Positions 35,614 through 45,489 of a stretch of DNA of 64,000 nt are shown in pieces. The DNA is taken from contig NZ_LR812090.1 in assembly GCF_903772925.1 (NCBI RefSeq), forward strand, positions 3,777,730 to 3,841,729, in the 5' to 3' direction. This DNA is from Alteromonas macleodii. Lineage in GTDB: Bacteria > Pseudomonadota > Gammaproteobacteria > Enterobacterales > Alteromonadaceae. The notes beneath the pieces are model-generated. The model did not search any database, was not told where the DNA came from, and was given only the letters and a program-made list of their open reading frames with translations. The first letter of the stretch is position 1, and each line of letters begins with the position of its first letter. Position numbers and translations under genes: made by a program.

Positions 35614-37842
35614 TTACCCAGGGCAGCGACATTCGTCTTTCGCTTTCAAGAAATCAACAATGTCGATTTCTTTTGTATTTTTAAATGTATTGCCGCTATG
35701 CGACGTTTGCGGCTCTCCAACGGTATGTTCAATTTTGACCGGCGCACTTGCGTTGAACTCATTATTTTTAATCTGTGTTTTTTGTACGCCGTGAAGAAAG
35801 ATGCTTGCTTTTCGTTTGTTTCTTTTACCCAAACCTACATTCGTTAATACGTTCTTAGCTATCGTTACCTTGGGCCCAAAAGTACTTTCGTCGGTGCCAC
35901 CGCGATAGATAAGTGCTAGTGCACCTTTGACATCGCTAAATGTGTTGTTTTCTAAATTCAACACTTCAACGTTGTAGATGCCTAAATCATCTTTTTCTTT
36001 ATTTAACGCCAGTACGTGACCTGAGATAGTGTCAAATTGGCTATTAGTGATAGATAACAAAGTCGCAAAGCTTCGGGCGCCTGCTGAAAAGAAGTGATAG
36101 CTATGATTTATGTCTAGGTCAGTTACTGTCACCTTATCCATAGTGAATCGGTAATTAGTTAACATGCCCCACTTTTTAGTGCGGATGAATGTATTTCCAG
36201 CCGCATCTGGCGCATCACTGCCTGAAAGCGTTACGTCTTCAACTTCCAGTGAACCATTATCACTTATTTCAAAAAGTGCAGAGCGCTGGGGACGGATAAT
36301 GACTTTTGCGTTTTTGCTTGCTTTTACAGAAAGAGTTTTAGTTATCTTAACAATTTTTTGCTCGCTATAGACGCCATCATTAAGTATGAGAACGTCGCCA
36401 TCTTTCGCTTTAGCTACCGCTTCAAAAAGCGAATTTACACCTGGCTCTACAGTAATTTCATCTCCTGAACCAAACGGCGTTTCGTACTCTTTTTTCTGAT
36501 ACCAACTTGGCCCTACTTCTGCTTTATTAAGCGGTTTAACACTGTCGTCAGCCCCTACTTTCATTTTTTCAAGAGAAACACTGTTCGATGAAGATAGCTG
36601 TATATCGCTTCGTTTCGTAAAACCTTGTTCAATTTGACTCTCTACACTGTAGTTAGCCACATTGTTTGTAAATGCTATACCGCTAATGTCATCAAAAAAG
36701 CTAAATGTAGTAGGCACCGTTTTCGCGATAACAAGGTTGTTAGCAAAAGCGCTATCTACAGGTGGCGCTGAACGTTCTTCGTCTGCTCCTGCAGCCAATT
36801 GAATGTGCGAAACGTCAATGAAAGTATTGTGATGTATGTTGGCATTCTTTACTTGGTGATAGCGATTTTGAGGTGAGTTGGGCACGCCATTCATTACTGT
36901 AAACCCACTGCCAAAGCGGTAGCCAGTAAGTCCTTTAAACACGTTATTAGCCACTTCTTGATCAGCATTAATTACACGTACTCCACCCGTGTTAGGAACA
37001 CCATTTCCTAAAAACACGTTATTGGTAATTGTGTTACCGTTTCCATGCCTTAGCGTTAGCGTACCGCGAGATTCAATGAAGGTATTGCCGTGAAGAACGT
37101 TTCCGCCTGATTTAACGCTGATAATTTCAACTTCGCCGTTACACCGGTCAAACACATTGTTCTCGACTCGGGTAAAAGAGTTTTCAAGTGAATAATGGCT
37201 GGTACCAATTCTTAAGGTTTCTCCACCATTTGAGCCTAACTCAGGTCGATAGCCAAAATAATTGTTGTCTATCTTGTGATAGTTTTCGACGCTATCCTTT
37301 GAATCTAACCTTACTGCTACAGTTACGCCTCGGTTTCGCTTGCCTGCTAAGTACGAACTATCTAGCCTATTGTGTTTTCCATACAGCGCTATCCAATAGT
37401 CACTTTCAAATTTGTCTGGCTTAGAATAGTCTTCAATAACGACTTCAGTGACGCGGGTATAATTCGCAAGTTCGTTTTTACTTATTCTGTAGCTAATTAC
37501 TGAACCTGATGGAGAGTAGCCGTCTTTAAATACAAGCCCAGATACAATTAAGTGGCTTCCCGCAATAGATAGGTTTGATTGGCCGGAGAGAATAACACCG
37601 CCTTTGCTTTGCGCTCTCAATGTAATTGGCTCTTGCTCACTTCCTTGCGCTTTGAACTTAATTTCAAAATCATGGTAGGTACCATTTTTTAGTACGATAT
37701 CATCGCCAGGGGCAACTTTCTTTAACGCGTTGAGGTAGCTTTTTTTAGAGTCAACTAAGTAGTCTTCGGCGTAAGCCGCTGTATTAAACGCCAAGAGAGT
37801 AATAATTCCGATCGCTGACTTACAAACATTTGCTACTTTCAT
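35614..37842 (-). CDS. PL6-family alginate lyase with two beta-helix domains
   Basis: 742 aa. A signal peptide (LLAFNTAAYA) is followed by two right-handed parallel beta-helix domains (about 25-450 and 470-740), the architecture known for Glaciecola AlyGC. The N-terminal domain carries the PL6 catalytic region: Lys in EIISVKSGGN and Arg in RGTLTLRHGNGNTITN, with the adjacent Glu likely binding Ca2+. PL6 enzymes cut alginate by beta-elimination, often exolytically on guluronate-rich chains, giving unsaturated monomers that become DEH. It is first in the operon with kdgK and eda, which supports alginate over chondroitin as substrate. Confidence 0.9.
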   Translation of the reverse strand: MKVANVCKSAIGIITLLAFNTAAYAEDYLVDSKKSYLNALKKVAPGDDIVLKNGTYHDFEIKFKAQGSEQEPITLRAQSKGGVILSGQSNLSIAGSHLIVSGLVFKDGYSPSGSVISYRISKNELANYTRVTEVVIEDYSKPDKFESDYWIALYGKHNRLDSSYLAGKRNRGVTVAVRLDSKDSVENYHKIDNNYFGYRPELGSNGGETLRIGTSHYSLENSFTRVENNVFDRCNGEVEIISVKSGGNVLHGNTFIESRGTLTLRHGNGNTITNNVFLGNGVPNTGGVRVINADQEVANNVFKGLTGYRFGSGFTVMNGVPNSPQNRYHQVKNANIHHNTFIDVSHIQLAAGADEERSAPPVDSAFANNLVIAKTVPTTFSFFDDISGIAFTNNVANYSVESQIEQGFTKRSDIQLSSSNSVSLEKMKVGADDSVKPLNKAEVGPSWYQKKEYETPFGSGDEITVEPGVNSLFEAVAKAKDGDVLILNDGVYSEQKIVKITKTLSVKASKNAKVIIRPQRSALFEISDNGSLEVEDVTLSGSDAPDAAGNTFIRTKKWGMLTNYRFTMDKVTVTDLDINHSYHFFSAGARSFATLLSITNSQFDTISGHVLALNKEKDDLGIYNVEVLNLENNTFSDVKGALALIYRGGTDESTFGPKVTIAKNVLTNVGLGKRNKRKASIFLHGVQKTQIKNNEFNASAPVKIEHTVGEPQTSHSGNTFKNTKEIDIVDFLKAKDECRCPG

Positions 37843-38033
37843 ACATTCCCCATTTCGCTGGCAAGATCTGCGGTGATATCTACCTTGATAGTGCTACTGA
37901 CCTTGCTAAATCGTATAAATCGCACATAAATTGCCAATCTTCTTTTGCAAAAACGCAATTATGCTGTTATTTATTTGTTACTGATTGTTTTAGAATCTAA
38001 CCAATAAACAGACCAAAAACAACCAATTTATTT

Positions 38034-38062
38034 TACCAATAACAATAAAATGTATTACCAAT
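38034..38062. promoter_or_regulatory. Tandem TACCAAT half-sites
   Basis: Two TACCAAT copies spaced 22 bp start to start, two helical turns, so both would lie on the same DNA face. The 14-mer ending at 38062 matches 10 of 14 consensus positions. They lie about 190-220 bp before the lyase start, perhaps upstream of its promoter. Confidence 0.4.
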
Positions 38063-38154
38063 TAAAAGAACTTTTCTGGTCATAGAGTGCTTCAACGCAC
38101 AGTGCTCGGGACTTTGCGCTTTATGCTAGTTTCGATATACAATGGTCAGATAGA

Positions 38155-38168
38155 ATTAATTTACCAAT
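38155..38168. promoter_or_regulatory. UxuR-like operator candidate before the GntR regulator gene
   Basis: ATTAATTTACCAAT matches 11 of 14 positions of ATTGGTATACCAAT and ends 46 bp before the regulator start codon, consistent with autoregulation. Confidence 0.5.
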
Positions 38169-38214
38169 TGTCTCTTCTTTTTAGGTAAGCAACAGGCAAA
38201 CAAGGGCTGTAAAT

Positions 38215-38946
38215 ATGAAGACTCGTCGTCTCTTCTGGAGCATAGTTGAAAAACTTGAAGCGCTAATCGATCAAGGAATTTATCCTGAAGGTAGCCGCTT
38301 ACCCGCAGAAAGGGAACTCGCGGAGACGTACAACGTTAGTCGCCCTACTATCCGTGAAGCCATTATTGCGCTGGAAGTACGAGAGCGTGTAGAAGTAAAA
38401 ACTGGTTCAGGTGTATATGTATTGCATCAGAAAAAACAAGGCCAAGCCACCAAGCCGATCAGCGCATTCGAGCTTACCCAGGCGCGAGCGCTTGTTGAAG
38501 GTGAAGCTGCTGCGCTTGCTGCTGCAACTATTTCAGATGAAGAGTTAGAGGCGCTGAAACAGACCCTGGTGGAGATGCAGACTCCTCAAAAAGCCGACGA
38601 GGCGGACCAGCGCTTCCATCAGATTATTTCTCAAGCGACACGCAATAACGCCATTATGCTGTCAGTTGAAAATTTATGGGAATTGAGGAGAACTGTCCCT
38701 CAGGTTATATCTGCCTATAGTGATGTGTGCTCACAAGGCGAAGAGCAAAGGCTGAGAGAGCATACGCTTATCTATGATGCTATTGCTAGCAAAGATACTG
38801 CAGGTGCAAGACGAGCAATGCATCAGCATTTTAATCGCCTTATCAACGCTCTTTTTGATGCGAGCGAGGCAAAAGCATTAGAAGAGATAAAACGTAAAAC
38901 TGATGAAACCCGTGGGCTCTACTCTATAGCTCACCTAAGACAGTAG
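38215..38946 (+). CDS. FadR-subfamily GntR regulator of the alginate genes
   Basis: 243 aa. The N-terminal GntR winged helix is typical (YPEGSRLPAERELAETYNVSRPTIREAIIALE, then VKTGSGVYVL). The C-terminal all-helical FCD domain (90-225) keeps metal-binding-type His residues in RFHQIISQATRN and MHQHFNRL. This branch includes UxuR and ExuR, which respond to uronate intermediates. The ligand here is likely KDG or a related keto-uronate; this is inferred from the divergent lyase operon and from UxuR-like sites near three promoters. A terminator follows. Confidence 0.87.
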   Translation: MKTRRLFWSIVEKLEALIDQGIYPEGSRLPAERELAETYNVSRPTIREAIIALEVRERVEVKTGSGVYVLHQKKQGQATKPISAFELTQARALVEGEAAALAAATISDEELEALKQTLVEMQTPQKADEADQRFHQIISQATRNNAIMLSVENLWELRRTVPQVISAYSDVCSQGEEQRLREHTLIYDAIASKDTAGARRAMHQHFNRLINALFDASEAKALEEIKRKTDETRGLYSIAHLRQ

Positions 38947-38978
38947 TTACGACTACGTACTTTTCTTGTTACAAAATA

Positions 38979-39010
38979 AAACAGGCTTCTTATTTCTAAG
39001 AAGCCTGTTT
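38979..39010 (+). terminator. Terminator of the GntR regulator gene
   Basis: AAACAGGCTTCTT pairs with AAGAAGCCTGTTT, a 13-bp stem with a 6-nt loop. Confidence 0.8.
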
Positions 39011-39588
39011 GCTTTGTAGGGTACTCTTGAGAGTAACTGTTTTTATTATTTTTGCTTTAAAGCGCAAAACAAAAACTACGGTTTGCCATTAAGTTTACAC
39101 TCTTCAACATGCCGATTTTCGTATAAGCGCATAGATAAGCTAGTCCACACTCTGCTTAAACAAGCAGCAGAAAACAAATTCATATTACAATTCGGCCTTA
39201 CCAGATGTCAACCAATTATTATTACCAATATTTGAACGCTTTAATTTTTTCTATCTAGTCGACAAAAATCGTTCAGTAGGAACATTACCTTTGCTCAAGT
39301 CATTTACTGTCATAAAATATAAAAAACGTTTAATTTCAGCACATTAGATAAACCCTTTATCCATCACTTTATATCTAAAAGGCTAAATCGTGTGGTGTCT
39401 ACCCTTATTTCGATGAAAAAGCCGCCAAAACCTGTATGACCAGTGATGGATAAACAAACGATACATGTTGATTCGGTGAAAAAAGCTTTACCCTAGCTAG
39501 TATTAAAGATAAAAAGCGCGCAGGAATTCCACGCTCCATTAACAACATCCGCACTTATATTGCGCGATAAACCAATTAAGTAGAAAAC
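39011..39588. other. Long intergenic region before the MscS gene
   Basis: About 580 bp with no credible ORF. It holds one TACCAAT copy at 39223-39229 with a CCAATT 11 bp before it, an orphan of the half-sites seen in the alginate region. Nothing else is recognised. Confidence 0.45.
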
Positions 39589-40914
39589 ATGAATGTTGAT
39601 AGTTTAACTCAGCACTTAGAAGAGAAGTTAGCCATAGTCAAAGCATCGGTGATGTCTGATAGCTTCATTATTCAGCTTACGACCATTGTTGTGATTTATT
39701 GCTGTGCTTATCTGCTTGCTAAACAAGTAAAAAAGCCGTTTAAGCTTATGCAGGAAAAGCCACAGAATGGTGCACATACCATGAGTGGTCTTTTGTACAA
39801 CCTTGGTGAGGCACTTTTTCCGCTTATAACCATAAGCACCCTGAAGATTACTACTGTATTAGGAGCACAATTTCAGTTTGATGCATGGCTATTAGAGATA
39901 GCTGTTGTTGTTGCATTGATGTTATTTGTAAGCTCTTTAATCAAAGGCTTTGTTGAGAACAGCACAATAGCCGCTTTCATGCGCTGGGTAGGCCTTCCTA
40001 TCTTGTTTTTACATCTTATCGGCTTGCTACCGCTAATTACCTCGGCACTGGAATCGATAGCTATATCTGTAGGCAATGTTGAAGTTTCTGCTTACGGCGT
40101 TACTCGAGTACTCCTGTTCGGCGCTTTGTTATTTTGGCTAGGGCGAAGCTCTAATGCTATTGGGCAAGATATCATTAGAAATCAAAAGTCTCTTGATGTG
40201 TCTACGAAGGAAGTGTTCGCAAAGCTATTTGAAGTGGCGCTTTTCTGTATTGTGTTTCTCCTATTGCTTAACGTTATGGGGATCAATCTTACAGCGCTAG
40301 CTGTGTTCGGCGGGGCTTTGGGTGTGGGCTTGGGTCTAGGGCTTCAATCCATCGCCTCAAACTTTATATCGGGTATTATTATTCTGCTGGACAAATCGTT
40401 AACTGTTGGCGATTACGTTGAACTGGAAGACGGCCGTAAAGGTATCGTTAGAGAATTTAAAATGCGCTACGCGGTTTTGGAAACTTATGACGGCAAAGAC
40501 ATCCTAGTGCCAAACGAGAAGTTTATTAGCTCTTTGCTAATAAATTGGACGCATAAAGATCCAAAGCAACGATATCGCATTGACTTTTCGGTTGCTTATA
40601 AAACAGATATCCGCGCAATGGTAGAAATCATAAAGGAAGCGGTATCAGAGCACCCGCAAGTGATCAGTGGCGACAATATCCCTTTTGAAGAGCTACCGGA
40701 CTGTGAAATAGACAGTTTTGGCGACTCAGGCGTAAACATGTTTGTCGAGTTTTGGATGGAGGGTGTAGACGATGGCAAGAATCGCGTGGGTGGTGATTTG
40801 CTACTTACTGTCTTTGAAACACTACGTGAGCACGATATTGAGATCCCTTTCCCTCAACGCGAAGTTCGGGTTATCAACGAGCAAAGTATTGGTATCCGAA
40901 ATACCACACCATAG
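39589..40914 (+). CDS. MscS-family mechanosensitive channel
   Basis: 441 aa, longer than Escherichia coli MscS (286 aa). About five to six membrane helices lead to the pore-lining helix and the MscS signature GVGLGLGLQSIASNFISG, followed by the beta domain (LLDKSLTVGDYVELEDGRKG, RYAVLETYDGKDILVPNEKF) and a C-terminal alpha/beta portal domain. It should act as an inner-membrane emergency valve on hypo-osmotic shock. The gene is monocistronic. The ribosome site before the ATG is weak. Confidence 0.9.
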   Translation: MNVDSLTQHLEEKLAIVKASVMSDSFIIQLTTIVVIYCCAYLLAKQVKKPFKLMQEKPQNGAHTMSGLLYNLGEALFPLITISTLKITTVLGAQFQFDAWLLEIAVVVALMLFVSSLIKGFVENSTIAAFMRWVGLPILFLHLIGLLPLITSALESIAISVGNVEVSAYGVTRVLLFGALLFWLGRSSNAIGQDIIRNQKSLDVSTKEVFAKLFEVALFCIVFLLLLNVMGINLTALAVFGGALGVGLGLGLQSIASNFISGIIILLDKSLTVGDYVELEDGRKGIVREFKMRYAVLETYDGKDILVPNEKFISSLLINWTHKDPKQRYRIDFSVAYKTDIRAMVEIIKEAVSEHPQVISGDNIPFEELPDCEIDSFGDSGVNMFVEFWMEGVDDGKNRVGGDLLLTVFETLREHDIEIPFPQREVRVINEQSIGIRNTTP

Positions 40915-40965
40915 GCTTAGAACGAATATTAATGAGTGCATATTAAAACGGTGTCTTCGCGCTGG

Positions 40966-41451
40966 TTAGAACCTGGCGCGGAGAGTATCCCACTGCCACT
41001 CTTGGGCAAACAGGCCTAGCGTGTGAGCAAACTTTTTATAGTCTTCTTTGCCCATTGCCGACGCTACCGTCTTCAACTGAGACTTCGCTTTTATAGCTTT
41101 AACCTGAAGCAACTCTAACCGCTTATCCGCACTTGAATCGAAGTTCTCGCTAATGATGGCATTCGCTTTATCGGTAGCCTCCCATGCGGTGATCACATAT
41201 CCCACCAGCTTAATGTAAACCCCGACCATTCCTTTTCTTTCGAAAATATTCTCGAACATAGAGCCAGATAACAATTTATGAAAGCTTGCTTCTGTCTCGA
41301 AGGCAACGAATGACTCTGCGTTTTTGAGTTCTTCTAACACATTGTGCAGAAGTTTTATGTGAGCGGCGGAATTAATAGCATTGTCGTTTAATGCATTAAT
41401 ATCCTCACTTAGCATTTCTAAGTTTACCAAGGTACGTTGAAGGCTAGCCAT
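40966..41451 (-). CDS. Hypothetical helical protein
   Basis: 161 aa from the ATG at 41451. The frame is open to a TTG at 41532 (188 aa), and neither start has a clear Shine-Dalgarno. The sequence is almost entirely helical and soluble (LVNLEMLSEDINALND, LLHNVLEELKNAESFVAFE, AIKAKSQLKTVASAMG), with no signal peptide. I recognise no family. It lies downstream of the katG terminator and convergent with the MscS gene, so it is probably transcribed alone. Confidence 0.5.
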   Translation of the reverse strand: MASLQRTLVNLEMLSEDINALNDNAINSAAHIKLLHNVLEELKNAESFVAFETEASFHKLLSGSMFENIFERKGMVGVYIKLVGYVITAWEATDKANAIISENFDSSADKRLELLQVKAIKAKSQLKTVASAMGKEDYKKFAHTLGLFAQEWQWDTLRARF

Positions 41452-41574
41452 CGCGATATTTGTCTGTTGAGGCAAAAAGTAAAAATTCAGTGTATCGAAA
41501 TAAAGAAAGCTTTGCGACGCTCCCAAGGCCAATTTAACTAGATTAACAATTTATAAAGTAGCTGTGAGTTCAGC

Positions 41575-41602
41575 GTAGAAAAAGGGCGCCGAAGCGCCCT
41601 TT
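41575..41602 (-). terminator. Terminator of katG
   Basis: AAAGGGCGC pairs with GCGCCCTTT. Read on the minus strand the loop is TTCG, a very stable tetraloop, and a T-run (TTTTTCT) follows. Confidence 0.9.
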
Positions 41603-41660
41603 TAAACTTTGATACTATCGCTAAGAAGTTCGCGATAGCAGACTCGCTCTATCTATTTAC

Positions 41661-43961
41661 CTATTTACCTAGGCTGGCATTTAGGTCGTGACGTAAGTCG
41701 AAGCGGTCTAGCGTCATCACTTTAGTCCATGCATCCACAAAGTCTTCAACAAAACGTTTCTTCGCATTGTCGTAAGCATAAACTTCGGCTACAGCACGTA
41801 ACTCGCTGTTTGAACCAAAGATGAGGTCTACAGGAGTACCTGTGTACATAACTTCACCTGTACTTCTGTTCACGCCTTCATATACCGATGGGTTATCAGT
41901 TTTTCTCCACTTAACACCCATATCAAGTAGGGTTACGAAGAAATCGTTATTAAGCGTGCCTACTTTGTCAGTGAATACACCGTGTTTGGCATCACCTACG
42001 TTAGCCCCTAGTGAACGTAACCCACCTAATAATACGGTCATTTCAGGTACAGTCAGGTTCAGTTGTTCAGCCTTGTCTACCAACATGTCAGTCGGCGAAC
42101 GATAGCTGGCTTCAGCGTTGTAGTAGTTTCTAAACGCATCAGCTGTCGGCTCTAGCAAAGAGAAAGAGTTAATGTCTGTCTGCTCTTGGGTTGCATCTGT
42201 ACGACCTGGAACTACAGGTACGGTTACTTCAACACCCGCGTCAGCCGCTGCTTTTTCGATAGCTGCTGCACCACCAATAACAATCAAATCGGCAAGTGAC
42301 ACTTTCTTCTTAGAGAACATGCGCGAGTTGTAGTCTTCCTGTAGCTCTTTAAGCTTAGACACTACAGCTTTTACTGTCCCTGGCTCATTAGCTTCCCAAC
42401 TCATTTGTGGTTCTAGCGCAATACGTGCACCATTGGCACCACCACGCAAGTCAGATGCACGGAAACTTGCCGCCGCTGCCCACGCTGTTTTTACAAGCTG
42501 CTGAACCGTTAGACCACTTTCTAAGATGTCTGCTTTAAGCTTTTTAACGTCTTTATCAGAGATCGTTTTGTAGTCAGCTTTAGGCACAGGATCTTGCCAA
42601 ATAAAGTTATCTTCTGGGATATCGTTACCTAGGTAACGTGCTTTTGGTCCCATATCACGGTGTGTTAGCTTAAACCATGCTTTAGCGAATGCCGTTTGAT
42701 ACTCTTTAGGGTCTGCCAAAAAGCGTTCGGCAATTTTGCGATACTCAGGGTCATACTTAAGCGCAAGGTCAGCAGTGGTCATTACAGGAGGGTTTCTCTT
42801 ACCTTCCACGTGTGCATCTGGCACTGACTTGTGAAGCGATTCATCAGTAGGGACCCACTGAATAGCACCGGCTGGACTACGGGTTTGCTTCCACTCAAAA
42901 CCAAGTAGGTTTTGAAGGTATAAGCTTGTCCATTTAGTCGGCAATTGTGTCCACGCCCCTTCTAAACCACTGGTAACTGTGTCTTCAGCATTGCCTTTTC
43001 CACAGTTATTTTTCCAGCCTAGTCCCTGCTCTTCTAAGCCTGCGCCACCTGGCTCAGCTTCTAGACAATCAGCAGGCTTGTGTGCTCCGTGCATTTTACC
43101 GAATGTATGACCTCCAGCGATTAGCGCTACAGTCTCTTCATCGTTCATCGCCATGCGACTAAATGCAGTGCGAATGTTTTTCGCAGATCCCATTGGATCA
43201 GGTACACCTTTAGGACCTTCAGGATTAACATATATTAGGCCCATGTGCGTAGCACCCAGAGGACGCTGAAGCTTGCCGTCGCGCTCTTCACGGTCACTAG
43301 CTAGCATTTCCACTTCCGGACCCCAATACACCATATCAGGTTCCCAATCGTCGGTACGACCACCAGCAAAGCCATAGGTATCGAAACCCATATTTTCCAT
43401 ACCCACAGTACCGGCAAGGATCATCAAGTCGCCCCAAGATAAACTTTCACCGTATTTTTGTTTGATTGGCCAAAGTAAGCGACGAGCTTTATCTAGGTTG
43501 CCATTGTCCGGCCAGCTGTTTAATGGGTCAAAACGCATTTGGCCGCCATCACCGCCACCGCGGCCGTCTAAAGTACGGTAGGTACCTGCGCTGTGCCAAG
43601 AAAGACGAATAAAGAAAGGACCGTAATTGCCAAAGTCTGCTGGCCACCAATCTTGAGACGTAGTAAGCAGCTCGTTTACGTCTTTTTTGACTTCATCAAG
43701 GTCAAGTTTGGCAAAAGCTTCAGCGTAGCTAAAATCCTCGCCTAGCGGGTTAGAACGGTTGTCGTGATCTCGAAGCGCAGAGAGATCAAGTTGATCAGGC
43801 CACCAAAACTGATTCGTCTTCGGTTGGAATGCTTTAGTCATCCCTGTGCCTTTAGCACCAGCGGGCTTACTGATCTGATCATTAGCAATAGCACCTGATG
43901 CGCCTAGCGAAAGCGCCACTAGTGCCGATAACGTAGTTTTTTTAAACCTATTTAAAGTCAT
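41661..43961 (-). CDS. katG: Exported catalase-peroxidase KatG
   Basis: 766 aa. The distal heme site is [14 protein letters not shown] (Arg-Trp-His), the proximal His is in [14 protein letters not shown], and the Trp-Tyr-Met adduct partners are present (Tyr in [11 protein letters not shown], Met in [10 protein letters not shown]). The C-terminal degenerate half follows. An N-terminal Sec signal ([16 protein letters not shown]) makes this a periplasmic form, like KatP-type enzymes, rather than the common cytoplasmic KatG. It removes hydrogen peroxide as catalase and peroxidase. The gene has its own terminator. A perfect inverted repeat lies about 150 bp upstream. Confidence 0.93.
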   Translation of the reverse strand: MTLNRFKKTTLSALVALSLGASGAIANDQISKPAGAKGTGMTKAFQPKTNQFWWPDQLDLSALRDHDNRSNPLGEDFSYAEAFAKLDLDEVKKDVNELLTTSQDWWPADFGNYGPFFIRLSWHSAGTYRTLDGRGGGDGGQMRFDPLNSWPDNGNLDKARRLLWPIKQKYGESLSWGDLMILAGTVGMENMGFDTYGFAGGRTDDWEPDMVYWGPEVEMLASDREERDGKLQRPLGATHMGLIYVNPEGPKGVPDPMGSAKNIRTAFSRMAMNDEETVALIAGGHTFGKMHGAHKPADCLEAEPGGAGLEEQGLGWKNNCGKGNAEDTVTSGLEGAWTQLPTKWTSLYLQNLLGFEWKQTRSPAGAIQWVPTDESLHKSVPDAHVEGKRNPPVMTTADLALKYDPEYRKIAERFLADPKEYQTAFAKAWFKLTHRDMGPKARYLGNDIPEDNFIWQDPVPKADYKTISDKDVKKLKADILESGLTVQQLVKTAWAAAASFRASDLRGGANGARIALEPQMSWEANEPGTVKAVVSKLKELQEDYNSRMFSKKKVSLADLIVIGGAAAIEKAAADAGVEVTVPVVPGRTDATQEQTDINSFSLLEPTADAFRNYYNAEASYRSPTDMLVDKAEQLNLTVPEMTVLLGGLRSLGANVGDAKHGVFTDKVGTLNNDFFVTLLDMGVKWRKTDNPSVYEGVNRSTGEVMYTGTPVDLIFGSNSELRAVAEVYAYDNAKKRFVEDFVDAWTKVMTLDRFDLRHDLNASLGK

Positions 43962-44470
43962 GGTCTTTTCCCATCTGAGTTTGTTTTAGTTATTAAGCGA
44001 TAAGCACTTAAAGCGCCGCCGCCCGTTAACATTTTGTTTACCTCATAAGCCGTTAAAAGATAGACACGCTTACGCAATATTTACAGTTGATAAAATGAAT
44101 TCAAGTGATTGGAAAATCCAATCAATATAAATCTTCCATATTTCAACAACTTAAAAACGTATTCTGTTATTGGCGCTATTGGTGTTCAAAATATAGTCGA
44201 AGTATTTCTAGTCGCAACGCGTATTTATGAATCTCTTTCAGACTCTAGGAAAAATTTTCTTATGGTGCTTGGCAGTGGTTTTTAATACAAATCTAAAATG
44301 CATAAATAACAAACAATTATGCGACCACTCCTGTAAATTTTGCTCTAGTTTGAAATGAACACTGAAATTTCTACCATGGCACAGCAGTTGAAACAGAAAG
44401 TGTGTAATCAGGACACGTCGGCTTCAAGTGAGAAGTCGATGAATTATTAAGAAGTAATGAGGATGAACTT
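43962..44470. promoter_or_regulatory. Divergent promoter region of katG and the outer-membrane barrel gene
   Basis: 509 bp, AT-rich, no credible ORF. Its one clear element is the perfect inverted repeat at 44107-44123. Confidence 0.45.
44107..44123. promoter_or_regulatory. Perfect inverted repeat GATTGG-N5-CCAATC upstream of katG
   Basis: Six-base arms with a 5-nt centre (AAAAT). The arms equal the ATTGG/CCAAT half-sites seen in the alginate regulon and the spacing matches the element at 25289-25303. It may bind a FadR-type GntR protein or another dimer. Confidence 0.4.
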
Positions 44471-45067
44471 ATGAAAAACACACTTAAAACACTTACTGGA
44501 CTTGCTACTGTTGCCTCTATCAGCGCGATGGCATCGTTCGGCGCACACGCTCAATCAAATCAAATTGAAGCAAAAGACAGTGGTTTTTATGTAGGTGGTA
44601 ATTACGGTTACCTGCGCGTTGAAGGCGAAGATGATTTCGATGATGACAAAGACGTATGGCAAGGTCTTGTAGGCTACAAGTTTAACGAATGGGTCGCTAT
44701 TGAAGGTGGCTATATCGATTTTGGTGACTACGGTAACGATATTGCAGGTGCTGAGACGGATGGTTATACAGCCGCTATTAAAGGTATCCTACCGCTAACC
44801 GAACGCTTCTCTCTTTATGCTAAAGCAGGTCAGCTATGGTCTGAGACAGAATACAACTTTGCGGGTGTTTCACGTGACAACGATGACGAAAGCCTTTTCG
44901 TGGGTGCAGGTCTAAGCTATGCAGTTACTAGCAACTTCCTAGTGAACGCCGAATACACTGTATACGATACAGAACTAGACGCAGACGAAGCGTTTGATGA
45001 TATCGACGACACGGACTTTGAAACCGATCTTAAGCAAGCGAGCATCGGTGTAGAATATCGCTTCTAA
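44471..45067 (+). CDS. Small OmpA/OmpX-like outer-membrane beta-barrel protein
   Basis: 198 aa. A signal peptide ends in GAHAQ. Eight amphipathic strands typical of OmpA-like transmembrane domains follow (GFYVGGNYGYLRVEG, VWQGLVGYKFNEWVAIEGGY, SLYAKAGQLWSE, LKQASIGVEYRF), ending with the C-terminal Phe. The loops are very acidic (EDDFDDDKD, DADEAFDDIDD), which could bind cations. No peptidoglycan-binding domain is present. GAGGATG before the ATG supports the start. Confidence 0.85.
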   Translation: MKNTLKTLTGLATVASISAMASFGAHAQSNQIEAKDSGFYVGGNYGYLRVEGEDDFDDDKDVWQGLVGYKFNEWVAIEGGYIDFGDYGNDIAGAETDGYTAAIKGILPLTERFSLYAKAGQLWSETEYNFAGVSRDNDDESLFVGAGLSYAVTSNFLVNAEYTVYDTELDADEAFDDIDDTDFETDLKQASIGVEYRF

Positions 45068-45110
45068 ATAGAAGACCTACCCGAATTTAAATTTCTATAT
45101 TAACAAGTAG

Positions 45111-45140
45111 AGCCTGCGTTTTTCACGCAGGCTTTCTTTT
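45111..45140 (+). terminator. Terminator of the outer-membrane barrel gene
   Basis: AGCCTGCGT pairs with ACGCAGGCT around a 5-nt loop, followed by TTCTTTT. Confidence 0.88.
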
Positions 45141-45489
45141 ATCCCAGTATCAACTTTCTGCCTCTGTTAGAAATTGGTTACTGTTACTACTTTAAATGGA
45201 ACATTTTCTGATGTTCTGCTTCGCGCAACGTAAGGCGATACCAGCAAGCAAACAGTTTGTTAATGCAATATACATTGAAATCTCTGAGTTCAGTTAAACG
45301 ATAACGATGAAACTTCCTAGGTTGTGAAAATCTTACATTTTACTACACACCTTACATAATGCCCTCCGCCAAAAAAACAAATATCTCTTTATAAATCAAG
45401 CTATTGAAATCATTAAAAAGTATCCACCAGCAGGTATGAATTCTGCAACCTCACTTTTAGATTAATAAAATGAATAGCAGGTACAAAAC
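45141..45489. other. Intergenic region before the phospholipase D-VTT gene
   Basis: 349 bp, AT-rich near its right end, presumably holding the promoter of the next operon. Nothing else is recognised. Confidence 0.45.

Larger units (their letters stand above)
37843..38214. promoter_or_regulatory. Divergent promoter region of the alginate lyase operon and its GntR regulator
   Basis: 372 bp, very AT-rich, with a dense run of CCAAT half-sites (around 37999-38062), including TACCAAT at 38034-38040 and 38056-38062. This is the natural place for autoregulation and for control of the lyase operon. Confidence 0.55.
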
